Below, one piece after another: positions 1 to 7,165 of a stretch of DNA of 64,000 bases. Position 1 is the stretch's first letter. Every line of letters begins with the position of its first letter. The notes beneath the pieces were generated by a model. The model did no database searches and had not been told where the DNA came from. It saw nothing but the letters and a program-made list of their open reading frames with translations. A program made the translations under genes and the position numbers. This DNA comes from Selenomonadaceae bacterium (GTDB lineage: Bacteria; Bacillota; Negativicutes; Selenomonadales; Selenomonadaceae): positions 1 to 64,000 of the forward strand of contig JAGBMX010000033.1 of assembly GCA_017634675.1 (NCBI GenBank), in the 5' to 3' direction.

Positions 1-62
1 CTTTGCTTCTTTCTCTCTCTCTCTCTTTTTTACAAAAAAGAGAGAGAGAAAGAAAGAAGAAA
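1..62 (+). repeat. Polypyrimidine/polypurine palindrome, copy 1
   Basis: A pyrimidine-only arm rich in CT dinucleotides is followed by the centre TTTTTT-AC-AAAAAA and then by the complementary purine arm, which ends in AAAGAAAGAAG. It lies 28 bases before fliE. This is the first of nine related palindromes in the window. The left side is cut by the window edge, so the usual pyrimidine leader before the palindrome is only partly visible. This copy is rich in CTCTCT/GAGAGA where others carry TTTTCT/AGAAAA, and pairing is kept. Confidence 0.75.
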
Positions 63-89
63 CTTTGAAATTGGCGCAGAGGTGATACG

Positions 90-401
90 ATGGAGATGGA
101 GCGATTGGCGATGACGCCGGTGCGGCAGGTGACGTTGCATGCGGAGAGTCATCTTGGAGAGACGGAAGTAAAGGCTCCCGTTAAGACTTTCGGTGAATAT
201 TTGACGGATTCGTTAAAAAAGACGAACGAACTTATACATGAATCGGATAAATGGAATGCGGCTCTTGCCGCAGGTAAGGTTGAGGATTTGTCTCAAGTAA
301 TTGTTGCGGGACAAAAGGCGGAAATTGCCACGCAGTTGACGCTTCAAATTAGAAACCGCGCGGTTTCTGCGTATCAGGAAATCATGCGTATGCAGGTGTA
401 A
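90..401 (+). CDS. fliE: Flagellar hook-basal body protein FliE
   Basis: FliE is a small rod/MS-ring junction protein of the flagellar basal body, exported through the flagellar type III system. The 103-residue length fits the family. The C-terminal half carries the typical 'LTLQIRNRAVSAYQEIMRMQV' region (here from about residue 83), with the conserved RN...AYQEIMRM ending. A ribosome site GAGGTGAT lies 4-5 bases before the ATG; a second in-frame ATG two codons later is possible. It is first in the fliE-fliF-fliG-fliH-fliI order seen in many bacteria, 51 bases before fliF. Confidence 0.93.
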   Translation: MEMERLAMTPVRQVTLHAESHLGETEVKAPVKTFGEYLTDSLKKTNELIHESDKWNAALAAGKVEDLSQVIVAGQKAEIATQLTLQIRNRAVSAYQEIMRMQV

Positions 402-452
402 TTCGGTGAAACTTCGTAAAATCATGTCGTAGTATGTGAAGGGATGGAGTTT

Positions 453-2045
453 ATGCCGGATTGGAAAGAGCGGTACCTAGCCCTATGGAACAGATTTAGC
501 AAACAGCAGCGCTATATCTTCATAGGAGCTATGGTTGCCCTTCTGCTTGCAATTATCGTCGGCGGTCTTTGGTTTGGTAGTAAACCCGACATGGTACCGC
601 TATATACCAATCTTGAAGCTAAAGATGCCGGTGAAGTAACGGCGAAGTTGCAAGAAGCTAATGTTAAGTATGAAATAGAAGAAACAAAACGCGGGACTAC
701 TATTTTCGTTCCGTCGGGAGTCGTGCATAATACTCGTCTCAGCCTTGCAGTGGAAGGACTTCCTAGAGGTACGAAAGGGTTTGAGATTTTTGACGACAGC
801 AAACTCGGCGTAACGGAATTTCAAAATAAAGTTAATTATCTTCAAGCTCTTCAAGGCGAGCTTACAAGAACCATCGAACAGATAGAGGCCGTTCAAAAAG
901 CAAGGGTGCATATAGTATTACCCGAGGACAGCTTGTACAAAAAGAACGAAAAACCGGCTACGGCATCAATCATGCTTATGTTTATGCCCAATCAAGAGCT
1001 GTCTAAGAAGGAAATAAAAGGCATTGTAAATTTGGTAGCTCATAGCGTGCAGACCTTGCAACCGGAAAACATCACGGTGGTTGATGAGACGGGGCGCATA
1101 TTAAACGACCCGGACGAGGACGAAGAAGCGAGCGTCACGGCGAAAACCATGACGCAGCTTGAGATGACGAAAAAAGTGCAGGAGCGTTTGCAGAAAAATG
1201 TCCAAACCTTGCTCGACCAAAGTTTGGGCGAGGGACGCGCTTTTGTGCGTGTAAGCGTCGAACTTGATTTTGACGATCGTCATACTGATAAGCAGATATT
1301 TACCCCCGTTGTGGATGATGCGGGTATCATAAGAAGTCAGCAGGAGATTTCCGAGACTTATAGCGGCTCATCAACGGTTCCAGGCGGCGCAGCGGGTATT
1401 CAATCCAATGTGCCAGGGTATGTTGAAGCCGAGAATAATTCTAATGCAGATTACGAGCGTAAAGAAGCGACAAGGAACTATGAGATAAACGAAGAAAAGC
1501 AAAAGATTGTCGCGGCGCCGGGGTCTATTCGTCGCTTGACGGTTGCGGTTCTGGTAAACGACGATGTAACTCCCGCTCAACAAGACAGTATTTTGCGTTC
1601 TGTTAGTTCGGCTGCGGGTATAAATACGGAACGCGGCGATACTATTTCGGTAGAGCCTTTGCCGTTTAGCACCGAAGCTGCCGATAGACGCGCCGCGCTT
1701 GAGAGAGCGGAACAGGAACGTCAGGATCGTATCTTCTACGCTATTATTGGCGGCATACTCCTTATCCTTGCGCTTGTGGGACTCTATTTCTACTTGAAGA
1801 GAAGAAAGCGTCTTGCCGCGGAAGCTGCAGAGAGAGAGCGTATTCGTCTCGAGCAAGAAGCGGAGGAGCGTCGTTTGGCGGAAGAGAGAGCGGCTCTTAT
1901 CGAAGCCGGTCAGGTGGAAGAAGAAGAGCTTACCGAAGAAGAGCAGAGGGCGCTCACCGAGAAACAACGTCTCATGGAACTCATCGACGCCAGACCTGCA
2001 GAAGTTGCTATGCTTATTAAGACTTGGCTTGCGGAGGACGATTAG
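453..2045 (+). CDS. fliF: Flagellar MS-ring protein FliF
   Basis: FliF forms the MS ring in the cytoplasmic membrane, on which the rotor and export gate are built. The protein has about 530 residues, the normal size. A membrane helix lies at about residues 22-42 and a second at about 426-447, bracketing the large periplasmic ring-building region. The C-terminal tail (AEVAMLIKTWLAEDD) is the FliG-binding end. I chose the ATG at 453 because AAGGGA lies 8 bases before it. An in-frame ATG at 444 sits on top of that ribosome site. The stop is two bases before fliG. Confidence 0.95.
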   Translation: MPDWKERYLALWNRFSKQQRYIFIGAMVALLLAIIVGGLWFGSKPDMVPLYTNLEAKDAGEVTAKLQEANVKYEIEETKRGTTIFVPSGVVHNTRLSLAVEGLPRGTKGFEIFDDSKLGVTEFQNKVNYLQALQGELTRTIEQIEAVQKARVHIVLPEDSLYKKNEKPATASIMLMFMPNQELSKKEIKGIVNLVAHSVQTLQPENITVVDETGRILNDPDEDEEASVTAKTMTQLEMTKKVQERLQKNVQTLLDQSLGEGRAFVRVSVELDFDDRHTDKQIFTPVVDDAGIIRSQQEISETYSGSSTVPGGAAGIQSNVPGYVEAENNSNADYERKEATRNYEINEEKQKIVAAPGSIRRLTVAVLVNDDVTPAQQDSILRSVSSAAGINTERGDTISVEPLPFSTEAADRRAALERAEQERQDRIFYAIIGGILLILALVGLYFYLKRRKRLAAEAAERERIRLEQEAEERRLAEERAALIEAGQVEEEELTEEEQRALTEKQRLMELIDARPAEVAMLIKTWLAEDD

Positions 2046-2047
2046 TT

Positions 2048-3076
2048 ATGGCCAGAAGTATGTATGACGACGATGACGGCGAACTCAGTAATCAGGAGAA
2101 AGCGGCGATATTATTTATCGCCCTTGGACCTGAGTATTCGGCAAAACTCTTTAAACACATGGACGATGACGAGATAGAGCGCATCACCCTTGAAATAGCC
2201 AGCCATAAGCAGGTAAGCGCCGAGCAAAAAGCCGAGATTATAAGCGAATTTTACCAGATGGCAATGGCAAAGGATTATATTTCCACTGGCGGTCTGGAAT
2301 ACGCTCAGAATGTTTTGGAGAAAGCTCTGGGCGCAGAGAAGGCGATGGATATTATCAATCGCCTTACCACAAGCCTTCAGGTGCGTCCTTTCGATTTTCT
2401 CAGAAAGACGGATCCAAGCCAGTTGCTTACCTTTATACAGAACGAACATCCCCAGACAATCGCGCTTATCATTGCCTATTTGGAACCGGATCAGGCGGCG
2501 ACCGTTTTGGGATCGCTGCCTACCGATACCCAAGCGGACGTTGCAAGGCGTATCGCCATAATGGACAGAACTTCGCCGGATATGATAAGAGAGATTGAAC
2601 GAGTGCTTGAAAGAAAACTTTCGACGCTTGTCAATCAGGACTTTACGACAGCCGGCGGCGTTGAAGCGGTTGTCGAAGTGTTGAACCGCGTTGACCGCAC
2701 GACAGAAAAATCCATTATGGAAGCTTTGGAAGCGGATAATCCCGAACTTGCCGAAGATATTAAACGGCGTATGTTCGTATTTGAAGATATTGTCAACCTC
2801 GACGACCGTTCCATACAGCGGGTGCTTAGAGATGTCGATAACAAGGACTTGTCGCTTGCGCTTAAAGCTACGCCGCAGGAAGTTTCCGACAAGGTTTATA
2901 AGAATATGTCCAAACGCGCGGCGGATATGCTTCGTGAAGAAATCGAGTTTATGGGTCCCGTGAAGATAAGGGACGTTGAAGAAGCGCAGGTTAAGATAGT
3001 GGGCGTTATTAGAGTCTTGGAAGAAAAAGGCGAGATCGTAGTAGCCCGCGGGGGAGGGGACGAGATGTTTGTCTAA
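2048..3076 (+). CDS. fliG: Flagellar motor switch protein FliG
   Basis: FliG is the rotor protein that binds FliF, FliM and the stator. The 342 residues match the family. The middle domain shows the EHPQT motif near residue 132 (NEHPQTIALIIAYL). The C-terminal domain carries the charged torque helix region (RSIQRVLRDVDNKDLSLALK). The start is ATG 2048, ten bases after GGAGG inside the end of fliF; an upstream in-frame start at 2024 would overlap fliF and lacks support. Its end overlaps fliH by eight bases, so the genes are probably translationally coupled. Confidence 0.95.
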   Translation: MARSMYDDDDGELSNQEKAAILFIALGPEYSAKLFKHMDDDEIERITLEIASHKQVSAEQKAEIISEFYQMAMAKDYISTGGLEYAQNVLEKALGAEKAMDIINRLTTSLQVRPFDFLRKTDPSQLLTFIQNEHPQTIALIIAYLEPDQAATVLGSLPTDTQADVARRIAIMDRTSPDMIREIERVLERKLSTLVNQDFTTAGGVEAVVEVLNRVDRTTEKSIMEALEADNPELAEDIKRRMFVFEDIVNLDDRSIQRVLRDVDNKDLSLALKATPQEVSDKVYKNMSKRAADMLREEIEFMGPVKIRDVEEAQVKIVGVIRVLEEKGEIVVARGGGDEMFV

Positions 3077-3860
3077 AGTCATCAGAGTTCCCGTGTGGAA
3101 GGACGGAGTTCCCGTCATTGATTTTAAACCGGATAATTACGGTAAAGACGATGGCGCCGAGGACGATGTTTTCACTAAAGAACGCGAAGCGGAATTTTTG
3201 GCTGAGATTGAAAAGAGAGAAGCGGAACTTGACAGGTTGACGGCGGAAGCCCAGACTGCTCTCAAAATTGCCAAAGAAGAAGCGGAGCGGGAAAAAGCCA
3301 AAATCATGGAAGACGCTAAGGCGGAAATAAAGGCTTTAAAAGAAGAGTCAAGACAAAAAGGTTACGAGGAAGGCCTAGCAGAAGGCAGAAAAAAAGGCAA
3401 GGACGAAGCGAAGGCCGAAATGCAAAGCGCTATAAACGACGCTAACCAAAAGGCGATGAAAACCTTGGAGGACGCTAAAACGGCGGCGCTTGATTATATG
3501 GACAAAGCCGAAAACGATATGGCGGAAATTATTCTTGACGTTGCGGAGAAGATTATACCGCAGCATTTTTTGGATGTGCCGCAGGTTGTACTTCCCGCCG
3601 TAAGAGAAGCATTGCTCCGCATAAAAGATCAAAAGGAAATATCCGTTCATGTGCCGCCTGATAGCTATGACTTAGTTTTAATGGCAAGAGATGAGTTTCG
3701 CTCGCTTTTAACCGGCGGCAACGCCTCGCTTGAAATAGTCGCAGACGAGAGTTTAAAACCGGGCGATACGTTGATTGAAACCGAAAGCGGAGCTTTAGAC
3801 GCAAGGCTTTCGACACAACTTGAACTAATACGAAACGCTGTGCGGGAAGTGATGGGATGA
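3069..3860 (+). CDS. fliH: Flagellar assembly protein FliH
   Basis: FliH is the cytoplasmic stator-like regulator of the export ATPase FliI. The protein has 263 residues. A long charged coiled coil (about residues 30-130, rich in EAE/KAK heptads) leads into the C-terminal FliH/V-ATPase-E-like domain (MAEIILDVAEKIIP...LPAVREALLRI). It starts at TTG, 11 bases after a GGGGAGGGG ribosome site inside fliG. The stop overlaps the fliI start as ATGA. Family assignment rests on the C-terminal domain and on position between fliG and fliI. Confidence 0.9.
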   Translation: MSKVIRVPVWKDGVPVIDFKPDNYGKDDGAEDDVFTKEREAEFLAEIEKREAELDRLTAEAQTALKIAKEEAEREKAKIMEDAKAEIKALKEESRQKGYEEGLAEGRKKGKDEAKAEMQSAINDANQKAMKTLEDAKTAALDYMDKAENDMAEIILDVAEKIIPQHFLDVPQVVLPAVREALLRIKDQKEISVHVPPDSYDLVLMARDEFRSLLTGGNASLEIVADESLKPGDTLIETESGALDARLSTQLELIRNAVREVMG

Positions 3861-5170
3861 TAGCGGAACTCCAAAAGGTTCAAGACGCTGTTAGAAACTG
3901 CATTTCGATAAAACTTACGGGCAAGGTGACGCAAGTTATTGGACTTGTCATCGAATCTAAAGGTCCCGTGGTGAGCGTAGGCGAACTCTGTTACATACAT
4001 TCGCATACCGAGGGCGTACCTCCCGTTCCTGCGGAAGTCGTGGGATTTAGAGAAGGTTATGTTATGCTTATGCCCGTAGGCGAAATGCAGGGCATAGGTC
4101 CGGGTTGCGAAGTTGTGTCTGCGCAGAAGATGTTGCAGGTTAAAGTCGGCGATATGCTTTTGGGGCGCGTGCTTGACGGTTTGGGAAATCCCATGGATGA
4201 TAAAGGGCCGATATTATCCGATGTGGAATATCCGTTGCAGGCTCCGCCGCCTCCGCCGCTTACCCGCCCTCGAATACATGAGTCCCTTTACGTCGGAGTT
4301 CGCGCTATAGACGGGCTTATTACAATGGGGGACGGGCAGCGTATCGGAATAATGGCGGGTTCGGGTGTTGGAAAATCCACACTGCTTTCGATGATTGCCA
4401 GAAATACCGAAGCCGATATTAGCGTTATAGCCTTAATCGGCGAACGCGGTCGCGAGGTGCGAGATTTCATTGAAAGAGATTTGGGCGAAGAAGGATTAAA
4501 ACGAGCTGTTGTTGTGGTAGCGACAAGCGATCAACCGGCGCTCGTTCGCATAAAAGGCGCTATGACGGCGACAGCCATAGCCGAATATTTTAGGGATCAG
4601 GGTCATAAAGTTATCTTAATGATGGATTCCGTTACTCGTTTTGCTATGGCGCAGCGCGAGGTGGGATTAACTATCGGCGAGCCGCCAGCAACGAGGGGGT
4701 ATACGCCTTCGGTTTTTGCTTTGTTGCCAAGGCTTTTGGAGAGAGCGGGAACAAGCGAAAACGGTTCTATAACCGGCATATATACGGTGCTTGTGGACGG
4801 CGACGATATGAACGAGCCTATAGCGGACGCAGTGCGTTCCATTTTGGACGGGCATATAGTTTTATCGAGAGCGATAGCGGCGCAGAATCATTTTCCGGCT
4901 ATAGACATACTTCCAAGCGTCAGCCGCGTTATGAACGAGGTTGTAACTAAAGAGCATTTAAAAGCGGCGCAGCAAATGCGTTCACTTATGGCGGTGTATA
5001 AAGATGCGGAAGATTTAATACATATAGGAGCTTATGTGAAGGGATCAAGTAAAAAGATTGACGAGGCGATAGAAAAAATCGATTCGATAAACGATTTTTT
5101 GTGTCAGGATATTTTTGAAGTTGACAGTTACGATACGACGGAGAAAAAATTGTTGGGAATTACGGGTTGA
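3857..5170 (+). CDS. fliI: Flagellum-specific export ATPase FliI
   Basis: FliI is the hexameric ATPase that powers flagellar type III export at the cytoplasmic face. It has 437 residues. Walker A GSGVGKST lies at about residues 168-175 and Walker B (VILMMDS) at about 252-258. An ALIGERGREVRDF motif and the proline-rich PPPPPLTR stretch before the nucleotide domain are typical of this group. The start ATG overlaps the fliH stop (ATGA). The similarity to F1 beta subunits and the context make this secure. Confidence 0.97.
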   Translation: MIAELQKVQDAVRNCISIKLTGKVTQVIGLVIESKGPVVSVGELCYIHSHTEGVPPVPAEVVGFREGYVMLMPVGEMQGIGPGCEVVSAQKMLQVKVGDMLLGRVLDGLGNPMDDKGPILSDVEYPLQAPPPPPLTRPRIHESLYVGVRAIDGLITMGDGQRIGIMAGSGVGKSTLLSMIARNTEADISVIALIGERGREVRDFIERDLGEEGLKRAVVVVATSDQPALVRIKGAMTATAIAEYFRDQGHKVILMMDSVTRFAMAQREVGLTIGEPPATRGYTPSVFALLPRLLERAGTSENGSITGIYTVLVDGDDMNEPIADAVRSILDGHIVLSRAIAAQNHFPAIDILPSVSRVMNEVVTKEHLKAAQQMRSLMAVYKDAEDLIHIGAYVKGSSKKIDEAIEKIDSINDFLCQDIFEVDSYDTTEKKLLGITG

Positions 5171-5217
5171 AGCTTAAAAATAAAGAAAAAAAGTTAAAGA
5201 GCGTATTAAAACCAATT

Positions 5218-5303
5218 GTTAAAATTTTTTCTTTCTCTTTTCTTTGTTACTTTCTTTTCTCTTTCTTTTTTATAAAAAAGAAAGAGAAAAGAAAGTAAAG
5301 AAA
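5218..5303 (+). repeat. Polypyrimidine/polypurine palindrome, copy 2
   Basis: A pyrimidine leader (TTAAAATTTTTTCTTTCTC...CTTTG) is followed by a perfect 25-bp arm pair, 5247-5271 and 5274-5298, around the centre AT. Arm ends are TTAC/GTAA instead of the CTTC/GAAG seen in other copies, so both arms changed together. It sits between fliI and fliJ inside what otherwise looks like one operon, so it is likely transcribed within the mRNA. Confidence 0.85.
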
Positions 5304-5327
5304 CTAATTTTTAAACGAGAAAAAACC

Positions 5328-5780
5328 ATGAAAAAGTTTAAATTTCAGTTGGAAACGCTTTTAAAAGTTACTAGGATGAAGAAAGAAGACGCTGAGGTTA
5401 AGTTTGCGGAAAGTTCCAGAAAACTTGAGGATCAAAAGGCGCATCTTCAAATTTTATTAGAGGAAATGCAAAAAGGTCAAAGAGATTATGAGAGCATCTC
5501 TAAGGAAGGCAAAAAAGTCACCGTAGGCGCTTTGATGACATTTAACAGTTTTTTTGCTTGGAAACGCGAGCAGATAGAAATGCAACAGCAAATTATTTTG
5601 CAGTCGAAGGGCGAAAAGCAGAAGCGATTGAAGGAACTTATGGAAGTTATGAGTTATTTAAAGAGTATAGAGCAACTGAAAGAAAAGCGATTGCAGGAAT
5701 ATAAGGAAGAAATGCTCTTAGAAGAGCAAAAGATGTTGGATGAATTAGGGACGCAGCTTGTGATGCGCGCTCGCGCTTAG
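5328..5780 (+). CDS. fliJ: Flagellar export chaperone FliJ
   Basis: FliJ is a coiled-coil protein of the flagellar export apparatus that docks on FliI. From the ATG at 5328 it has 150 residues, matching the family's size of about 147. It begins MKKFKFQLETLLKVTRMKKE, the usual FliJ opening, and is helical and coiled-coil throughout. The reading frame stays open upstream into the palindrome, but that extension is low-complexity and is not taken as coding. The ribosome site before the ATG is weak (ACGAGA). It is followed 11 bases later by the transglycosylase gene. Confidence 0.9.
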   Translation: MKKFKFQLETLLKVTRMKKEDAEVKFAESSRKLEDQKAHLQILLEEMQKGQRDYESISKEGKKVTVGALMTFNSFFAWKREQIEMQQQIILQSKGEKQKRLKELMEVMSYLKSIEQLKEKRLQEYKEEMLLEEQKMLDELGTQLVMRARA

Positions 5781-5791
5781 GAGGTTAAATC

Positions 5792-6454
5792 ATGATAAAT
5801 CCCGTTGATATGTCAAGTATTGCAAACGTGAAAGAGCGTATTTCGGCTATTCAGGAGCGTATGGGGCTTGGACCTAACGTTCCGGGGATGGATTTTGACC
5901 GTACTTTAAGGAAAGAATTAAGTAAATTAAAAGGTACGACGGAAGCTGTCGCTACCGTGCCGGGAGCCATTCGCGATACCGTTGCCGAGACAAAGAAAAA
6001 CGTTGAGGCAAGTTTGAAGAATGACGCAAACACGTTGAAGAACACGGCTAAAGGTATTTTAAGCGCGCATGAGAATACCGCAAGCGGCACATTGCAAAGT
6101 TTTATGGAGGATGCGGCGAAAAAATATAATATCGATCAGAGATTGCTTAACGCCGTGGCGGAAGTGGAATCGGGTCTAAATCCCGACGCAATTTCTGAAG
6201 CCGGAGCTATAGGCGTTATGCAGCTAATGCCTGAAACTGCCGCCGCCTTAGGGGTTAATCCCAACAATGTAGCGGAAAATATTGAAGGCGGCGCAAAGTA
6301 TTTAAGACAGATGCTCGATACTTTCGGTGGAGATGTAAAAAAAGCTTTGGCGGCATATAATGCGGGGCCTAATGCGGTTAGAAGCTATAACGGAGTTCCC
6401 CCCTATAAGGAAACTCAAAATTATGTAAATAGCGTCCTTGATATTTATCGTTGA
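5792..6454 (+). CDS. Lytic transglycosylase (SLT domain), flagellar-locus type
   Basis: It probably cleaves peptidoglycan to let the flagellar rod through the wall. The 220 residues comprise an N-terminal region resembling those encoded in flagellar operons and a C-terminal SLT (lysozyme-like) domain from about residue 105. The catalytic Glu sits in EVESGLNP near residue 127, followed by GAIGVMQLMPETA and the AYNAGPNAV motif. There is no clear signal peptide, so export by the flagellar system is possible but unproven. AGGAGG precedes the ATG. It lies directly after fliJ. Confidence 0.9.
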   Translation: MINPVDMSSIANVKERISAIQERMGLGPNVPGMDFDRTLRKELSKLKGTTEAVATVPGAIRDTVAETKKNVEASLKNDANTLKNTAKGILSAHENTASGTLQSFMEDAAKKYNIDQRLLNAVAEVESGLNPDAISEAGAIGVMQLMPETAAALGVNPNNVAENIEGGAKYLRQMLDTFGGDVKKALAAYNAGPNAVRSYNGVPPYKETQNYVNSVLDIYR

Positions 6455-6477
6455 TAAAGCGTCGATTGAGGTATAAT
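6451..6477 (+). promoter_or_regulatory. Possible promoter before the MotE-like gene
   Basis: TTGATA (6451-6456) and a perfect TATAAT (6472-6477) are separated by 15 bases, which is shorter than ideal. The -35 hexamer overlaps the end of the transglycosylase gene. The -10 box is convincing, the spacing less so. Confidence 0.3.
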
Positions 6478-6491
6478 CTGCGGGTGATTTG

Positions 6492-7088
6492 ATGGCGAAG
6501 AAGAAGAAAAAGCGTACATTCCTGAAAATTTTTATATTTCTCTTTTTGTTGCTTGCGCTTGTAATAGGCAGTTTTGTCCTCGGAATTTATTACGGACTTA
6601 TAGATACAGAGGAATTTAACGAAAAATACGCTTTGTATGAATATCCAGTCATAGGGCAGTATTTTGTAAAACCCGAAAAGACCGAAGAAAAAGCGGAACC
6701 GCAGGAAGAAAAGAAGCCTGAAACGGAAGAAAAGGATAAGGAGCAGGACAAAAATAAAGAAAAGGAAAAACCGCCTGAACCGAAGAAAGTTGTGCTGACT
6801 AAAGAGGAACTTGCAAAGCAAACGGCAGAGAGAGAAGCCGCAGAGAAAAAGCGAGTGTCCAAACTTGCAAGGCTGTATGGGCAAATGAAACCTCAAGAAG
6901 CGGCGGATGCCATGCAGAATTTAGACAACGATTTGACGGTGGCGATTTTGCAGCGGATGGATGAGAGCCAAGCGGCAAAAGTTCTTGCAAAGTTTGACGC
7001 AGCAAAAGCGGCTACGCTGACGGAAATTATTTATGCAGGTAAACAGAGCAAGGTAACTATACCAGAAGAATTTAGCTCTCCTCACTAA
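6492..7088 (+). CDS. MotE-like membrane protein with MgtE-N-type helical domain
   Basis: The 198-residue protein has a lysine-rich N-terminus, one membrane helix (about residues 10-32), a Lys/Glu/Pro-rich linker (about 55-105) and a C-terminal helical domain. That domain (ARLYGQMKPQEAADAMQNL...AVILQRMD-like) resembles the MgtE N-terminal/MotE fold. MotE proteins are flagellar stator or motility accessory factors in Bacillota, and position after the flagellar genes agrees with this. The start is ATG 6492, with GGGTGAT upstream; a TTG one codon earlier is less likely. No fliK follows, which is unusual for this order. Confidence 0.75.
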   Translation: MAKKKKKRTFLKIFIFLFLLLALVIGSFVLGIYYGLIDTEEFNEKYALYEYPVIGQYFVKPEKTEEKAEPQEEKKPETEEKDKEQDKNKEKEKPPEPKKVVLTKEELAKQTAEREAAEKKRVSKLARLYGQMKPQEAADAMQNLDNDLTVAILQRMDESQAAKVLAKFDAAKAATLTEIIYAGKQSKVTIPEEFSSPH

Positions 7089-7112
7089 AAAACGCCCAAT
7101 CGGGCGTTTTTT
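7087..7112 (+). terminator. Intrinsic terminator after the flagellar genes
   Basis: An AACGCCC/GGGCGTT stem with an AATC loop is flanked by an A-run and a T-run (six T). The hairpin begins at the stop codon of the MotE-like gene. Because of the A-run it could also work in the reverse direction. Confidence 0.88.
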
Positions 7113-7165
7113 AATAGAATTTTTCATTTTTTAAACATAAATTTAACATTACAAGGGTGTTGTTT

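Noticed and set aside
5244-5327. Open frame upstream of fliJ running through palindrome copy 2
   Set aside because: It encodes low-complexity Leu/Phe then Lys/Glu residues from the palindrome. FliJ normally begins at MKKFKFQLE, and no relative is expected to carry the extension.
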